In this document: piece by piece, positions 17,567-28,625 of the stretch
How the letters are laid out: each line of letters opens with the position of its first letter
Numbering within the stretch: position 1 is the stretch's first letter
From: Paenibacillus gorillae
Lineage (GTDB): Bacteria; Bacillota; Bacilli; Paenibacillales; Paenibacillaceae
DNA: 64,000 nt
NCBI RefSeq assembly: GCF_000513275.1
Contig: NZ_CBVJ010000106.1
Location: 1 to 64,000 of the forward strand
Direction of reading: 5' to 3'
Program-made: the position numbers and the translations under genes
Notes under the pieces: model-generated
The model's database searches: none
Seen by the model: only the letters and a program-made list of their open reading frames with translations
Told to the model about the DNA's origin: nothing

Positions 17567-18178
17567 TTACCCGCTCACAGTTACATGACGGCCGTCCAGC
17601 AAGACTTTGCCCTGCGCAATCAGCTGCGTCACCTGCGGCAGCAGCTGCTGCTCCGCCTCGTGAATTCGCTCGGCGAGAGAAGCTTCCGTATCGCCCTTCA
17701 GCACTTCAACAATGCGTTGTGCAATAATCGGCCCGCTGTCCAAGCCGCCATCCACATAATGCACGGTAACACCTGTTACCTTCACGCCGTAATCCAAAGC
17801 TTGACCGATGCCGTTCACGCCGGGAAAAGACGGCAGAAGCGACGGATGAATATTAATCATCCGTCCATAATAAGGCTCCACCAGCACCGGTGTAATGATG
17901 CGCATATAGCCGGCCAGTACGATCAGTTCAACACCGCGCCGTTCCAGCTCCGCAAGAATTTCCGTCTCATAAGCCTCGCGGGAAGGATAATCCTTCGGCT
18001 TAAATACGAACGCTTCTATACCAGCCTTCTTCGCGCGCTCGACAACAGGCGCGGATGGCTTATCACAAACAAGGAGCTCGATGGTCGCATCGAGCCCTCC
18101 TTGTTGCACCGCATCGGCCAGAGCCTGGAAGTTCGTTCCCTGCCCCGACGCGAAAACAGCTAACCGCAATGCTCCCAT
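17567..18178 (-). CDS. purN: Phosphoribosylglycinamide formyltransferase (folate-dependent)
   Basis: A 203-residue GART enzyme transferring formyl from 10-formyl-THF to GAR (step 3). Visible are the GAR-binding SGQGTNFQAL near the N-terminus, the folate-loop LAGYMRI (near 96) and the catalytic signature NIHPSLLPSFPG (Asn, His) with the later HYVDGGLDSGPII carrying the catalytic Asp. The start codon shares one base with the purM stop (TAATG), implying translational coupling. Confidence 0.96.
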   Translation of the reverse strand: MGALRLAVFASGQGTNFQALADAVQQGGLDATIELLVCDKPSAPVVERAKKAGIEAFVFKPKDYPSREAYETEILAELERRGVELIVLAGYMRIITPVLVEPYYGRMINIHPSLLPSFPGVNGIGQALDYGVKVTGVTVHYVDGGLDSGPIIAQRIVEVLKGDTEASLAERIHEAEQQLLPQVTQLIAQGKVLLDGRHVTVSG

Positions 18179-19221
18179 TACACTTCCGCTCCCGTGAATG
18201 TAACGATTTTGCTTCCTTCCGTTACAGTTCCGATGCGGTAAGCTTGCTCGCCAAGCTCAGCTGCAATGCGAAGCGCTTGCTCTGCCTGCTCGGCAGGAAC
18301 AACCACGATTAACCCGATGCCCATATTAAAAGTCGTAAACATATCGCGGTTCGTAATTTGGCCTTTATCTTGCATCAACTGGAAGATTGGCAGGATCGGC
18401 CACGAGCCGTACTCGATGTCAACGTTAACGCCTTCCGGCAATACGCGCGGAATGTTCTCGATAAAGCCGCCGCCCGTAATGTGTGCCATGCCTTTAACAT
18501 TCACTTGCTCGATCAGCTTCAGTGCCGATTTCACATAAATGCGCGTAGGCTCGATCAGAACGTCGCCAAGCACGGCGTCGTTAAGCTCCGGCAGGCGCTG
18601 ATCCAGCGCATAGCCGCACTCTTCAAGCAGAAGACGGCGAACGAGCGAGAAGCCGTTGCTGTGAATGCCGCTGGATGCAAAACCGAGCACAGCATCACCA
18701 GCAGCGATCGTTGTACCGTCGATGATTTTTTTCTTGTCGACAACGCCAACCGTAAAGCCTGCGATGTCATACTCGTCGCCTTGGTACATGCCAGGCATTT
18801 CCGCCGTCTCGCCGCCAATCAGCGCGCAGCCGGACTGTACGCAGCCGTCAGCAATCCCTTTCACGACCGCTTCGATCTTCTCAGGAACAACTTTGCCGCA
18901 TGCCAGATAGTCCAGGAAGAACAACGGCTCAGCGCCTTGTACGATAATGTCGTTGACACACATCGCAACTGCGTCGATGCCGATCGTGTCATGCTTGTCC
19001 ATTGCAAAAGCAAGCTTCAGCTTCGTGCCTACGCCGTCCGTACCGGATACGAGCACCGGCTCCTCGTATTTGTCCTTGTTCAAGCCGAACAATCCGCCAA
19101 AGCCGCCGAGGTCGGTCAGCACTTCGGGACGGAACGTCTTCTTGACGTGCTTCTTCATCCGCTCAACCGCTTCATTGCCTGCCGCAATGTCGACGCCGGC
19201 TTTTTTATACGCTTCTGCCAC
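18178..19221 (-). CDS. purM: Phosphoribosylformylglycinamidine cyclo-ligase
   Basis: A 347-residue AIR synthetase closing the imidazole ring with ATP (step 5). Motifs include [35 protein letters not shown] and [12 protein letters not shown], all typical of the PurM/ATPase fold shared with PurL. It is 35 nt after purF and overlaps purN by one base. Confidence 0.97.
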   Translation of the reverse strand: MAEAYKKAGVDIAAGNEAVERMKKHVKKTFRPEVLTDLGGFGGLFGLNKDKYEEPVLVSGTDGVGTKLKLAFAMDKHDTIGIDAVAMCVNDIIVQGAEPLFFLDYLACGKVVPEKIEAVVKGIADGCVQSGCALIGGETAEMPGMYQGDEYDIAGFTVGVVDKKKIIDGTTIAAGDAVLGFASSGIHSNGFSLVRRLLLEECGYALDQRLPELNDAVLGDVLIEPTRIYVKSALKLIEQVNVKGMAHITGGGFIENIPRVLPEGVNVDIEYGSWPILPIFQLMQDKGQITNRDMFTTFNMGIGLIVVVPAEQAEQALRIAAELGEQAYRIGTVTEGSKIVTFTGAEV

Positions 19222-19256
19222 TACAAGTCATCCCCTTTATATATGGTTGTTGCATT

Positions 19257-20735
19257 TTAACAGCTGCAGCTTTTATCCGATTCTTCGTTGACCGCAGTCG
19301 GGTAGTCATTGTCGAAGCAAGCCAGGCACATGCCCCGGTTATAAGCGCCGTCATTGCCGCCTACCGAGTCGATGAAGCCTTCATTGGTCAAGAACGACAA
19401 CGAGTCCGCATTGATCATGTCGCGAATTTCCTCCACCGTACGGGAGGAAGCGATCAATTCCTTGCGATCCGGCGTATCGATGCCGTAATAGCAAGGGTTT
19501 TGGAATGGCGGCGACGTAATCCGTACATGGACTTCCGTAGCGCCTGCTTCGCGCAGCATGTTGACGATCCGGCGCGACGTCGTGCCGCGAACGATGGAAT
19601 CGTCGATCATGACGACGCGTTTGCCTTCCACTACTTTACGAACAGCGGACAGCTTCATTTTTACCCCTTGCTCGCGAAGCTCCTGGGAAGGCTGGATAAA
19701 AGTGCGTCCGGTGTATTTATTTTTAATGAGGCCAAGCTCATATGGAATACCTGTCTGTTCCGCATAGCCAATCGCTGCCGAAATACTGGAGTCCGGCACG
19801 CCGGTTACGATATCCGCGTCCACGAACGCTTCCATCGCCAGCTGCTTGCCCATCCGTTTGCGGGCGGAGTGGATGTTGATGGTATGAATGTCGCTGTCGG
19901 GTCTGGCAAAATAAATGTACTCCATCGCGCAGGTCGCTCTGCGTTCCACTTCAGCATAACGATCCTCGCGCAGACCGTTCTCGTCCAGGTACAACAGCTC
20001 GCCCGGCTGAACGTCGCGCACATACTCAGCACCGATTGATTCAAATGCGCAGGACTCTGACGAGAAGACGTAACCGTCACCGATCTTGCCCATAACGAGC
20101 GGGCGCAGGCCGTTCGGGTCGGATGCTACAAGCAGCTTGTCATTCGTCATGATGAGGAACGCGAAGCCGCCGACGATCCGCTGCAGCGCTTCCTTAGCCG
20201 CCGTCTCGAAATCTTTCGGCGAACGGGCGATCAAGTGGGCGATAACCTCGGTGTCGCTGGACGTCTGGAAGATCGAGCCTTGGCTCTCCAGCTCCTTGCG
20301 AATTTCAGGCGCATTTACGATATTGCCGTTGGTTGCAACCGCAAGGTCGCCGTCCCGATAGCGGAAAATAAGCGGCTGCGCATTCGCCAGCTTGCTCTCT
20401 CCCGCCGTCGAATAGCGGACATGGCCGATCGAGCGGTCGCCTTTCAGCGAGCTGATCTTCTCTTTATCGAATACTTCCTTCACAAGCCCCATGCCGCGAT
20501 GATAGGCAAAGCGGTTATGATCTTCCGTATCGACGGTGCAGATGCCCGCGCTTTCCTCGCCGCGATGCTGCAAGGCGTGAAGGCCGTAATAAGAAAGCGA
20601 GGAGGCGTTCGGGACATTGAATACCCCGAACACGCCGCACTCCTCACGTAATTTATCGAAAATATCGTCACGGCCGATGCCTTCGTTATAATGGCTTCCC
20701 GTCCACAGCGTTAGCTGTTTTATTTCATCAGACAT
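19257..20735 (-). CDS. purF: Amidophosphoribosyltransferase
   Basis: A 492-residue enzyme making phosphoribosylamine from PRPP and glutamine, the committed step. The glutaminase nucleophile is the Cys in EECGVFGVF (about residue 34), so a propeptide of some 33 residues must be removed as in the B. subtilis type. The PRPP loop [18 protein letters not shown] is near 370. Cys residues in [10 protein letters not shown] and CLACF, plus the terminal SCSC, fit the Fe4S4-binding type. The start lies 16 nt inside the end of purL. Confidence 0.96.
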   Translation of the reverse strand: MSDEIKQLTLWTGSHYNEGIGRDDIFDKLREECGVFGVFNVPNASSLSYYGLHALQHRGEESAGICTVDTEDHNRFAYHRGMGLVKEVFDKEKISSLKGDRSIGHVRYSTAGESKLANAQPLIFRYRDGDLAVATNGNIVNAPEIRKELESQGSIFQTSSDTEVIAHLIARSPKDFETAAKEALQRIVGGFAFLIMTNDKLLVASDPNGLRPLVMGKIGDGYVFSSESCAFESIGAEYVRDVQPGELLYLDENGLREDRYAEVERRATCAMEYIYFARPDSDIHTINIHSARKRMGKQLAMEAFVDADIVTGVPDSSISAAIGYAEQTGIPYELGLIKNKYTGRTFIQPSQELREQGVKMKLSAVRKVVEGKRVVMIDDSIVRGTTSRRIVNMLREAGATEVHVRITSPPFQNPCYYGIDTPDRKELIASSRTVEEIRDMINADSLSFLTNEGFIDSVGGNDGAYNRGMCLACFDNDYPTAVNEESDKSCSC

Positions 20736-22963
20736 GGAATCGCATCCTTCCAGACCTTCTCCAGTTGTTGTACCGGCGCAGCAACGCCGGACTTGCCGTT
20801 AATGTTAATGGTCAGGCTGCCGCCTTGTACCGTACCGATAGCCGCGTTAGTCAGCCCTTGCTCGCTAAGCAGCGATTGCAGCGCAGCCGCTTGCTCCGGC
20901 TTCGCCGACAGCAGAATGCGAGATTGCGATTCGCTGAACAGCGCGTGATCCGCACGAAGCTCTGTCGCTACGTTTACTTCTGCGCCGATGCGGCCGCTGA
21001 TACAGGATTCCGCCAGCGCAACCGCGAGGCCGCCTTCGGACAAGTCATGCGCCGAAGCGACAATTCCTTGCTGAATTGCGCCAAGCACGGTGTTCAGCAA
21101 TGTTTTCTCCGATGCCAGATCGATCACTGGAGGACGGCCTTTCGCTTCACCCGTCATTACGTATTGAAGCTCGCTGCCGCCGAATTCCGCTTTCGTCTCG
21201 CCTACTAGAATAATAACGTCGCCTTCTTGCTTGAAGCCTTGTGTTGTAATGTGATCTGTATCGTGAACGAGACCTACCATGCCGATAACCGGCGTCGGAT
21301 AGATCGCGCCTTTTGTATTCTCATTGTACAAGCTGACGTTGCCGCCGATAACCGGCGTATCGAGCACACGGCAAGCTTCGGACATGCCGTCTGCGGATTT
21401 CTCCAGCTGCCAGAACACTTCGGGCTTCTCCGGGCTGCCGAAGTTCAGGTTGTCGGTAATCGCCAGAGGCTCTGCACCGGAGCACACGATGTTGCGCGCT
21501 GCTTCTGCTACTGCGATTTTGCCGCCTACTTCAGGGTCGAGGAATACGTAACGTCCGTTGCAGTCCGTCGTCATCGCAAGACCTTTGCGTGTGCCGTCAA
21601 TTGTAACAACTGCAGCATCAGAACCAGGCTGAACTGCTGTTGATGTGCGAACCATGTAATCGTATTGATTGTAAACCCATTCCTTGCTCGCTACAGTTGG
21701 CGAAGCAAGCACTTTCTCCAGCGCGCCTGTCAGATCGGTAATTTCCGCGAAATCAGCCGTATCGATCGATGCGCTTGCTGCGAAGGAAGCTGGCTCTTGC
21801 GATGGCTTTTCGTATACCGGGCACTCGTCAACGAGCGCTTTAACCGGCATATCAGCCACTTCCTCGCCTTTATGGAATAAGCGGAGACGTCCGTCATCCG
21901 TTACTTTGCCGACTTTGGCGCAAATAATGCCCCAACGGTCAAAAATTTCTTTCGCTTGCGCTTCATGCTGCGGCTCAACGACGAACAGCATGCGCTCTTG
22001 CGATTCGGAAAGCATCATTTCATAAGGCGTCATGTCCGTCTCGCGCTGTGGAACTTCATCGAGGTACAGCTCAAGACCGTTGCCTGCTTTTGAAGCCATC
22101 TCTGCGCTGGAGCAAGTAAGACCTGCTGCGCCCATATCTTGAATGCCAAGCACGATGCCGGAATCGATCAGCTCAAGCGTTGCTTCCATAACGAGCTTCT
22201 CCATGAACGGATCGCCGACTTGTACCGCTGTACGCTTCTCTTCGGATTCTTCGGAAAGCTCAACGGAGGCGAAAGTTGCGCCGTGGATACCGTCGCGGCC
22301 TGTAGCCGGTCCTACGTAAAATACAGGGTTGCCAACGCCTTTAGCTACACCGCGCTGGATTTTGTCGTGATCGATCAAGCCTACGCACATTGCGTTAACG
22401 AGCGGGTTGCCCTCGTAGCTCTCATCGAACATAACTTCGCCTGCTACCGTCGGAATGCCGATACAGTTGCCGTAGCCTGCAATGCCGCTTACGACGTTCT
22501 CGAACAAATATTTAACGCGGTCATTTTCCAGACGGCCAAAACGCAGGCTGTTCAACAGAGCAACCGGACGTGCGCCCATCGAGAAAATGTCACGGATAAT
22601 GCCGCCCACACCTGTCGCAGCGCCTTGATAAGGCTCAACGGCGGATGGATGGTTATGCGATTCAATTTTGAAAACAACCGCTTGGTTGTCGCCGATATCG
22701 ACGATGCCGGCGCCTTCGCCAGGTCCCATCAGGACGCGCGGGCCGGTAATCGGGAATTTTTTCAGGATAGGCTTGGAGTTTTTGTACGAGCAATGCTCCG
22801 ACCACATAACGCTGAATACGCCGATCTCTGTATAGTTAGGCTTGCGGCCCAAAAAGCCGCAAATAAGCTCATATTCATAATCCGTAACGCCAAACTGCGT
22901 GTAAATGCGCTGATCCGCGATTTGTTCCGCTGTAGGCTCCTTAGCCGTTAACTGCTGCGCCAT
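20720..22963 (-). CDS. purL: FGAM synthase subunit II (small-type PurL)
   Basis: A 747-residue short-form PurL, which needs the separate PurQ glutaminase and PurS to convert FGAR to FGAM (step 4). I chose the ATG at 22963 since GGAGGG stands 7 nt before it; an in-frame ATG at 22981 lies before that ribosome site. Motifs: [13 protein letters not shown] near the N-terminus, [21 protein letters not shown] and [19 protein letters not shown]. The start lies within the last 23 nt of purQ, indicating coupled translation of the complex. Confidence 0.97.
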   Translation of the reverse strand: MAQQLTAKEPTAEQIADQRIYTQFGVTDYEYELICGFLGRKPNYTEIGVFSVMWSEHCSYKNSKPILKKFPITGPRVLMGPGEGAGIVDIGDNQAVVFKIESHNHPSAVEPYQGAATGVGGIIRDIFSMGARPVALLNSLRFGRLENDRVKYLFENVVSGIAGYGNCIGIPTVAGEVMFDESYEGNPLVNAMCVGLIDHDKIQRGVAKGVGNPVFYVGPATGRDGIHGATFASVELSEESEEKRTAVQVGDPFMEKLVMEATLELIDSGIVLGIQDMGAAGLTCSSAEMASKAGNGLELYLDEVPQRETDMTPYEMMLSESQERMLFVVEPQHEAQAKEIFDRWGIICAKVGKVTDDGRLRLFHKGEEVADMPVKALVDECPVYEKPSQEPASFAASASIDTADFAEITDLTGALEKVLASPTVASKEWVYNQYDYMVRTSTAVQPGSDAAVVTIDGTRKGLAMTTDCNGRYVFLDPEVGGKIAVAEAARNIVCSGAEPLAITDNLNFGSPEKPEVFWQLEKSADGMSEACRVLDTPVIGGNVSLYNENTKGAIYPTPVIGMVGLVHDTDHITTQGFKQEGDVIILVGETKAEFGGSELQYVMTGEAKGRPPVIDLASEKTLLNTVLGAIQQGIVASAHDLSEGGLAVALAESCISGRIGAEVNVATELRADHALFSESQSRILLSAKPEQAAALQSLLSEQGLTNAAIGTVQGGSLTININGKSGVAAPVQQLEKVWKDAIPCLMK

Positions 22964-23633
22964 GTTGTTCCCTCCATGCATTCAAAATCGATGTGAACAT
23001 CCGTTTGCCGTCTTCCGAGCCGAACAATTGATCCATCGCGCGCTCCGGATGCGGCATCATGCCGACCACGTTGCCGCGCTCATTGCTTACGCCTGCGATA
23101 TTGCCGACCGAGCCGTTCGGGTTCGTGTCGCCCGCATAGCGGAATACGATTTGGTTGTTCGCTTGAAGCTTGGCAAGCGTCTCGTCGTCGCAGTAGTAGT
23201 TGCCTTCGCCATGCGCGATCGGAATGCTGATCACTTCGCCTTGCGAATATTGATTCGTGAACGCCGTAGCGCTGTTAACGACTTCAAGCGGCGTTTGGTG
23301 ACAGCGGAATTTCAGTCCGTTGTTGCGGATCAGTGCGCCTGGCAGCAGGCCCGCTTCCGTCAGGATCTGGAACCCGTTGCAGATGCCGAGGACGAATTTG
23401 CCTTCGTCCGCCGCTTTCTTCACTTCATTCATAACCGGGGCAAAACGGGAAATCGCGCCGCAGCGCAAGTAATCGCCATAAGAGAATCCGCCAGGAACGA
23501 GGATGGCGTCAAAGCCGCTCAGGTCCGTCGTTGTATGCCATACGTATTCGACTTGCTCGCCAATTGCTTCAACGGCTTTAAAGCAGTCGATATCGCAGTT
23601 GGAGCCGGGAAATACCAGAACCGCAAACTTCAT
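22941..23633 (-). CDS. purQ: FGAM synthase glutaminase subunit
   Basis: A 230-residue class I glutamine amidotransferase supplying ammonia to PurL. The nucleophile is the Cys in [10 protein letters not shown] (about residue 86), and the His-Glu pair lies in [10 protein letters not shown] near the C-terminus. It starts 4 nt after purS and overlaps purL, so purS, purQ and purL are tightly coupled. Confidence 0.97.
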   Translation of the reverse strand: MKFAVLVFPGSNCDIDCFKAVEAIGEQVEYVWHTTTDLSGFDAILVPGGFSYGDYLRCGAISRFAPVMNEVKKAADEGKFVLGICNGFQILTEAGLLPGALIRNNGLKFRCHQTPLEVVNSATAFTNQYSQGEVISIPIAHGEGNYYCDDETLAKLQANNQIVFRYAGDTNPNGSVGNIAGVSNERGNVVGMMPHPERAMDQLFGSEDGKRMFTSILNAWREQHGAAVNG

Positions 23634-23637
23634 CGTG

Positions 23638-23880
23638 TTAACCCTCCAGTTCGAAACGGTAATCTTCTACGACCGTGTTCGCGAGCAGCTTCTCGCACAT
23701 CGCTTTAACTTGCTCTTCTGCTTGTGCACGGTCTGTCGTATCAAGCGTCAGCTCCAAATATTTGCCGATGCGCACTTTGCCGACATCTCCAAAGCCCATC
23801 GTGTGCAGTGCACCTTGAACGGCTGTTCCTTGCGGGTCCAATACATTTTCTTTAATGGTAACGTAGACGATTGCTTTCAT
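23638..23880 (-). CDS. purS: FGAM synthase subunit PurS
   Basis: An 80-residue alpha/beta protein that joins PurQ to PurL and helps channel ammonia. The family pattern [20 protein letters not shown] near the N-terminus is clear. A GGAGG ribosome site precedes the ATG. It is separated from purC by an unusual 346-nt spacer carrying a large nested palindrome. Confidence 0.95.
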   Translation of the reverse strand: MKAIVYVTIKENVLDPQGTAVQGALHTMGFGDVGKVRIGKYLELTLDTTDRAQAEEQVKAMCEKLLANTVVEDYRFELEG

Positions 23881-24226
23881 TGTGGCCTCCTGGAAATGTG
23901 AGTTTTCCGAGATGGGAGTTAGAAGAAAATCGGCTGATGCCCGCCCTATCCGCGCGGGTGTCCGTCTTCATCGCGTTGAACATTGAAAAATTCTGATTCC
24001 ACAGGATCGTGGAAATTTTTCAATTGTTCAAAAGCGAACGCCTTCGGCTTTCAGATCGGACACCCCCACTTCAATTCGCTCACAGCGATTTGTTCTAAAA
24101 ACATCTCGGGTGGTCGGTGAAGAAAGGGTTGCTGCTCTGCCGCTTGTATAGCGGCCCGAGCTAATTGATTTGTAACTATTTATAATCAAAGTTCAAAAAG
24201 GCGGCTTTCAAGCTTGTTGAACCGTC
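23881..24226 (-). other. Long purC-purS intercistronic spacer
   Basis: No gene is seen in these 346 nt inside an otherwise tightly packed operon. It contains the nested palindrome described at 23956-24065. A weak AT-rich stretch, TTTATAAT-like, at about 24178-24186 could hold an internal promoter, but no confident -35 was found. Confidence 0.6.
23956..24065. repeat. 110-nt nested palindromic element inside the pur operon
   Basis: Three nested pairs share one centre. The outer arms GGGTGTCCG (23956-23964) and CGGACACCC (24057-24065) are perfect. The middle arms TTGAACATTGAAAAATT (23976-23992) and its complement with one extra base (24014-24031) have 17 pairs. The inner arms ATTCCAC and GTGGAA surround a short loop. 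In RNA this would be a long branched or stepped hairpin. There is no T run in the operon direction, so it is not a plain terminator. Confidence 0.8.
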
Positions 24227-25114
24227 TTATTCCGTTAGACGACGATAGATATCTAGATAACGATCAGTCGTCTCTTGCACGACCGACTCTGGCAGCGGAG
24301 CTGGCTTACTGTCGCGGTCCCAATCGGAGCCGAGAAGATAGGTACGAACCGGTTCCTTGTCCATGCTGTCGATCTCGATGTCGAGCGCATAATTGCCCTC
24401 GGCCCAGAAACGTGATGCATCCGGAGTAAAGATTTCGTCAATCAGAATAACTTTGCCGTCCACAATTCCGAACTCGAATTTGCAATCGGCGAGAATGATG
24501 CCGCGCTCTGCGCAATACGCGTGAGCAAATTCATAAAGCTTGATGCTGCGGTCGCGAAGCTCTTCAGCAAGCTCGGAGCCGACCATTTCCTGCATCCGCT
24601 CGAACGGAATGTCCTCGTCATGGCCAACGTCGTTTTTCGCTGCCGGCGTGAAGATCGGCCCTGCAAAACGTTCGTTTTTGCGCATGCCAGCCGGAAGCGC
24701 GATGCCGTTGATCGCTTGCGTTTGCTGGTATTGTCTCCAACCTCCGCCTGTGATATAGCCGCGAACGACGCATTCAATGTCGATCCGTTCTGCTTTGCGA
24801 GTGACCATAATACGGTTTCTCAGCAGCTCTGGCTCGCTAACGAGATCCCCCAGCTTTTCCACGTCGGTATGAATGACATGGTTGGGCTGAATCGAAGCCG
24901 TCTGCTCGAACCAGAATGCCGACAGACTGTTCAGCACATTGCCCTTCTCCGGCACAGCCGGGTCCAGCACATAGTCGAACGCGGAGATGCGGTCGGTGAC
25001 GACGATCAGATAATGCTCGCCGAGATCGTACAGCTCGCGTACCTTTCCTTTATAGAGCAGCGGCGCTTTTACATACTCCGCAGCGGTAGACAATGCTTGC
25101 GATTGCGCAGTCAT
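24227..25114 (-). CDS. purC: SAICAR synthetase
   Basis: A 295-residue enzyme joining CAIR and aspartate with ATP (step 7). Motifs are LLYKGKVRELYDLG near the N-terminus, the SAICAR signature VECVVRGYITGGGW and later LADCKFEFG with DEIFTPDASRFW. It is 16 nt after purB. Similarity in style to the longer (~290) bacterial PurC group is clear. Confidence 0.96.
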   Translation of the reverse strand: MTAQSQALSTAAEYVKAPLLYKGKVRELYDLGEHYLIVVTDRISAFDYVLDPAVPEKGNVLNSLSAFWFEQTASIQPNHVIHTDVEKLGDLVSEPELLRNRIMVTRKAERIDIECVVRGYITGGGWRQYQQTQAINGIALPAGMRKNERFAGPIFTPAAKNDVGHDEDIPFERMQEMVGSELAEELRDRSIKLYEFAHAYCAERGIILADCKFEFGIVDGKVILIDEIFTPDASRFWAEGNYALDIEIDSMDKEPVRTYLLGSDWDRDSKPAPLPESVVQETTDRYLDIYRRLTE

Positions 25115-25130
25115 TCTCCTCTTATCCCCC

Positions 25131-26426
25131 TTAGTTCAATCCAAGACGTGTGAAAATCGTATCGACATGCTTCAGGTGCCACGAAGGGTTGAAGGCATCA
25201 TCGATTTCTTCAGCGGACAGCAGGCTCGTAATTTCCGTAGTCGACTCGATAATGTCGCGGAATTGGCGCTGCTCTTCCCAGGCTTGCATCGCGCGCGGCT
25301 GAACGGTATCGTAAGCTTGCTCGCGGCTGAGGCCTTTGTCGATCAGCTTCGTCATAACGCGGCCGGAGAACGGTACGCCAAACGTGCGCTGCATGTTGCG
25401 TTTCATATTTTCCGGGAATACAGTCAGGTTGCCGATGATGTTGCCCAGACGGTTCAGCATGTAGTTGAGCAGCATCGTAGCATCCGGCAAAATAACGCGT
25501 TCTGCGGACGAATGGCTGATGTCGCGCTCATGCCACAGCGGCACGTTCTCGTAAGCGGTCAGCATATGGCCGCGGATAACGCGGGACAAGCCGGAGATGT
25601 TCTCGCAGCCGATCGGATTGCGTTTGTGCGGCATTGCAGAAGATCCTTTTTGACCTTTTGCGAATGGCTCTTCAACCTCGCGGAATTCCGATTTTTGCAG
25701 GGCGCGAATCTCAGTTGCGAATTTATCAAGCGAAGTCGCAACCAGTGCCAGCGTTGCCACATATTCAGCATGGCGGTCACGCTGCAGCGTTTGCGTCGAG
25801 ATTGGAGCAGCCGTGATGCCAAGTTTGTTGCATACGAATTCTTCAACGAAAGGATCGATGTTCGCGTAAGTGCCGACAGCGCCGGAAATTTTACCGAACT
25901 GCACGCCGTTTGCCGCATGCTCAAACCGTTCCAGGTTACGTTTCATTTCCTCGTACCACAGCGCCATTTTCAGACCGAAGGTTGTTGGCTCTGCGTGAAC
26001 ACCGTGCGTACGTCCCATCATTGGCGTATCTTTATATTGAATCGCTTTTTCGCGAAGAATGCCGATAAAGCGCTCGATGTCTTTTTTCAGAATGGCATTG
26101 GCTTGAAGAAGCAAGTAGCCAGTTGCTGTATCTACGACGTCTGTCGAAGTCAATCCGTAGTGCACCCATTTGCGCTCAGGACCTACTGTTTCGGATACAG
26201 CGCGCGTAAAGGCGATAACGTCATGACGAGTGTCCTGCTCGATTTCGTAAATGCGGTCAATATTGAAGCTTGCCGACTTGCGCAACGCCTCTACATCTTC
26301 CTTCGGGATAACGCCAAGCTCGGCCCACGCCTCGCAAGAGCATAATTCTACTTCAAGCCAAGCTTGAAATTTGTTCTGCTCGGTCCAAATTGCTCTCATT
26401 TCCGGTCTGCTGTAACGCTCTAACAT
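25131..26426 (-). CDS. purB: Adenylosuccinate lyase
   Basis: A 431-residue member of the fumarase/aspartase superfamily, acting at two steps (SAICAR to AICAR and adenylosuccinate to AMP). The signature loop with the catalytic Ser is [11 protein letters not shown] (near 262-272). [17 protein letters not shown] and [13 protein letters not shown] hold the conserved His and the substrate-binding TS. It lies 7 nt after purK. Confidence 0.97.
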   Translation of the reverse strand: MLERYSRPEMRAIWTEQNKFQAWLEVELCSCEAWAELGVIPKEDVEALRKSASFNIDRIYEIEQDTRHDVIAFTRAVSETVGPERKWVHYGLTSTDVVDTATGYLLLQANAILKKDIERFIGILREKAIQYKDTPMMGRTHGVHAEPTTFGLKMALWYEEMKRNLERFEHAANGVQFGKISGAVGTYANIDPFVEEFVCNKLGITAAPISTQTLQRDRHAEYVATLALVATSLDKFATEIRALQKSEFREVEEPFAKGQKGSSAMPHKRNPIGCENISGLSRVIRGHMLTAYENVPLWHERDISHSSAERVILPDATMLLNYMLNRLGNIIGNLTVFPENMKRNMQRTFGVPFSGRVMTKLIDKGLSREQAYDTVQPRAMQAWEEQRQFRDIIESTTEITSLLSAEEIDDAFNPSWHLKHVDTIFTRLGLN

Positions 26427-26433
26427 GTACGGG

Positions 26434-27615
26434 TCACACCTTCCAAATTGTAGTCTCTTCTATCCATTGCAGCGCTGCTTCCACGTTGTCGGCCAGTACG
26501 TTCACATGGCCCATCTTCCGCTTATGCACCGCGTCTTTCTTTCCATATAAGTGAAGCTTTGGCGCTACGTTCAACCGCTCTGCTGCCTCATCACGCTCTT
26601 GCACACGGGCAAGCAGCGGCTCAACATGCTGTCCTAATACGTTAACCATGACAACCGGCGTCAACAACGATGTATCGCCAAGCGGCAAATTGCATACTGC
26701 CCGCACATGCTGCTCGAATTGCGAGGTTCGGCAGGCCTCCATCGTGTAGTGACCGCTGTTATGCGGCCGAGGCGCCAGCTCATTGACATAAAGCCCGCCG
26801 TCTGTCGTCAGGAACAGCTCAACGGCAATCAGACCAACAACGCCAAGCCCTTCGGCAATCCGCATTGCCAGCTTCTCGGCTTCCCGCTGCACTTCATCGG
26901 ATATACGGGCAGGTACAATTGACAGATGCAGGATGTTATCGATATGAATGTTTTCCGCCGCAGGGAATGCCTTGATCTCCCCCTGAGGGCTTCGCGCCGC
27001 GATAACGGACAATTCCTTCTCGAACCGGATGAATTGCTCCAGCACGAGCTCCGCGCCGCTGCGGCTCAGCGTCTCATAAGCTTCATCAATCTCCTCAAAG
27101 CTGCGAATAACCCACTGCCCTTTGCCGTCATAACCGCCTGTAGCGGTTTTCAACACGCAAGGCAGACCGAATCGTTCTGCAGCCGCTCTCAGCTCTTCTG
27201 CGCTGCGAATCTCGCTGTAAGGAGCCACTCGAACGCCTGCCGCTTCGATCGCCCGTTTCTCCCGCAAGCGATGCTGCGTCGTGTAGAGCAGCTCACTGCC
27301 TTGCGGCACGTACGATTCGGCCATGAGCATCGCAGCTACGCCTGCATCTACGTTCTCGAACTCGTAAGTAATGACGTCCGCACGCTTAGCCAGCTCTCTA
27401 GCGGCCTCGCGGTCATCGTAAGCGGCTATGATCTGCTCCGACACTTGACCGCAAGGCCCGTCCGGCGTCGGATCAAGCGCCACGAACCGGTAGCCCATCG
27501 CGCTGCCCGCCAGCGCCATCATTCGGCCGAGCTGGCCGCCGCCCAAGATGCCAATTGTGCTTCCCGGCGTAATCGTCCGTTCAGCGTTCATGCGCTTGTC
27601 TGCTTCTGTTGTCAT
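26434..27615 (-). CDS. purK: 5-carboxyaminoimidazole ribonucleotide synthase
   Basis: A 393-residue ATP-grasp enzyme making N5-CAIR from AIR and bicarbonate. [16 protein letters not shown] lies near residue 25 and the ATP-grasp metal-site region [13 protein letters not shown] near 283. The ATG overlaps the purE stop by the ATGA arrangement. The N-terminus carries some 20 extra residues before the Gly-rich loop; a start further in cannot be excluded. Confidence 0.96.
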   Translation of the reverse strand: MTTEADKRMNAERTITPGSTIGILGGGQLGRMMALAGSAMGYRFVALDPTPDGPCGQVSEQIIAAYDDREAARELAKRADVITYEFENVDAGVAAMLMAESYVPQGSELLYTTQHRLREKRAIEAAGVRVAPYSEIRSAEELRAAAERFGLPCVLKTATGGYDGKGQWVIRSFEEIDEAYETLSRSGAELVLEQFIRFEKELSVIAARSPQGEIKAFPAAENIHIDNILHLSIVPARISDEVQREAEKLAMRIAEGLGVVGLIAVELFLTTDGGLYVNELAPRPHNSGHYTMEACRTSQFEQHVRAVCNLPLGDTSLLTPVVMVNVLGQHVEPLLARVQERDEAAERLNVAPKLHLYGKKDAVHKRKMGHVNVLADNVEAALQWIEETTIWKV

Positions 27616-28097
27616 AGCGTTTCACTGCTTTCCAGCACTTCCTGCTGAATGCGCGCGCGGCGCGCTTCCACACGAGCCATTAGCTCAGGATCAAAAGCGC
27701 CCAGCATTTGCGCCGCCAGCAAACCGGCATTCGTGCCGCCAGCATTCCCGATTGCAACCGTCGCTACCGGAATGCCGCCCGGCATTTGTACGATCGAGAG
27801 AAGCGAGTCCAGCCCGTTCAAGTTCGACGACTTGACGGGCACTCCGATGACCGGCAGCAGCGTTTTGGCCGCTACCATCCCTGGAAGATGAGCCGCCCCG
27901 CCTGCTCCTGCAATAATGACCTTTAGCCCGCGTTCAGCGGCTGTTTCTGCGTACTCAAACATTAAATCCGGGGTACGGTGCGCGGAGACTACTTTTTTCT
28001 CATAAGGAACCTGCAGTTCTTCCAACACATCGCAAGCTAATTTCATTGTGTCCCAATCGGACTTGCTGCCCATGATAACGCCAACCTTCGCAGACAT
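27612..28097 (-). CDS. purE: N5-CAIR mutase
   Basis: A 161-residue class I PurE that turns N5-CAIR into CAIR. The [12 protein letters not shown]-type start, the SAHRTPD loop with the catalytic His (near 41) and [18 protein letters not shown] are present. It is the first gene of the operon, after a long leader with the guanine riboswitch. The ribosome site GAAGGAAGG precedes the ATG. Confidence 0.96.
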   Translation of the reverse strand: MSAKVGVIMGSKSDWDTMKLACDVLEELQVPYEKKVVSAHRTPDLMFEYAETAAERGLKVIIAGAGGAAHLPGMVAAKTLLPVIGVPVKSSNLNGLDSLLSIVQMPGGIPVATVAIGNAGGTNAGLLAAQMLGAFDPELMARVEARRARIQQEVLESSETL

Positions 28098-28311
28098 GCG
28101 CTAAACCTTCCTTCATTTATAATTTGATATTCCCGGCACTTGGCCCAAAACGCACAAAAGTCCGGCTGGCAGCCGCAGAATATACACGATTGCTTTACCG
28201 GACCCGAGCGGAGCATCGTATACGCCTTCTCTAAATGAAAAGGCGATTCGATGCGATTGCTGGCAACAATTGGCTTTACTTCGCTAATGTGATAACGCAA
28301 AGACAGCAGAA

Positions 28312-28334
28312 GGCTGCCCTATGGAAGGGCAACC
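28312..28334 (-). terminator. Candidate riboswitch-linked terminator in the purE leader
   Basis: On the minus strand GGTTGCCCT-TCCAT-AGGGCAGCC forms a 9-bp stem (one G-U) about 20 nt after the aptamer, followed by the T-rich TTCTGCTGTCTTT. A second candidate, GTCCGG...CCGGAC followed by TTTT, lies nearer to purE at about 28160-28206. Which one is used cannot be decided by eye. Confidence 0.45.
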
Positions 28335-28354
28335 CGTTCAATTGTTTCAGCATG

Positions 28355-28418
28355 CTCGTAGTCCGAAAATATGGTTTTCGGGTAGAAACTTTCGGGCCAA
28401 ATCCCGAGGATATACGAG
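28355..28418 (-). ncRNA. Guanine riboswitch (purine aptamer) upstream of purE
   Basis: The minus strand reads as a full purine aptamer: P1 CTCGTA / TACGAG, J1/2 with TATCC, P2 TCGGG / CCCGA with loop GATTTGG-type bases, J2/3 AGTTTCTACC, P3 CGAAAA / TTTTCG around CCATA-type loop bases, and J3/1 GACTACGAG. The specificity base is C (GACTA), so guanine or hypoxanthine is the expected ligand. It stands about 260 nt before purE, as in the B. subtilis pur operon, where ligand binding promotes early termination. Confidence 0.93.
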
Positions 28419-28460
28419 TGTTCGACTATTGCGGCGGAATGTGCCGCCTTGACCTATTCT

Positions 28461-28489
28461 AGTTTATCCAATCCCTCCATAGCTGTCAA
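28461..28489 (-). promoter_or_regulatory. purE: Sigma-A promoter of the purine operon
   Basis: TTGACA (28484-28489) and TAAACT (28461-28466) on the minus strand are 17 nt apart, with transcription expected to begin about 35 nt before the riboswitch P1 stem. Confidence 0.75.
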
Positions 28490-28501
28490 TGAAATAAGAA
28501 T

Positions 28502-28548
28502 AAAATACGAACATTTCCGAGCTTTCAAATTAAGAAAGTTCGTTTTTG
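28502..28548. promoter_or_regulatory. Paired PurR boxes upstream of the pur promoter
   Basis: Two inverted boxes with cores CGAAC (28508-28512, inside AAAATACGAACATTT) and GTTCG (28538-28542, inside AAAGTTCGTTTTT) are 25 nt apart core to core. This fits the B. subtilis PurBox pair (A/T-rich, CGAAC, A/T-rich, with about 16-17 nt between boxes). They lie just upstream of the -35 element, where PurR represses purE in B. subtilis. Confidence 0.65.
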
Positions 28549-28625
28549 TGTCAAGATGTATCAAAATATATAGGCTGTCCGCCAAAAGAAGCAGCATATT
28601 AACTTGTAATCCATTGTTCACATAG

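Noticed and set aside
28519-28545. Plus-strand hairpin CGAGCTTTC / GAAAGTTCG followed by T5
   Set aside because: It looks like a terminator, but no plus-strand gene precedes it; it is better explained as overlap with the PurR box pair.
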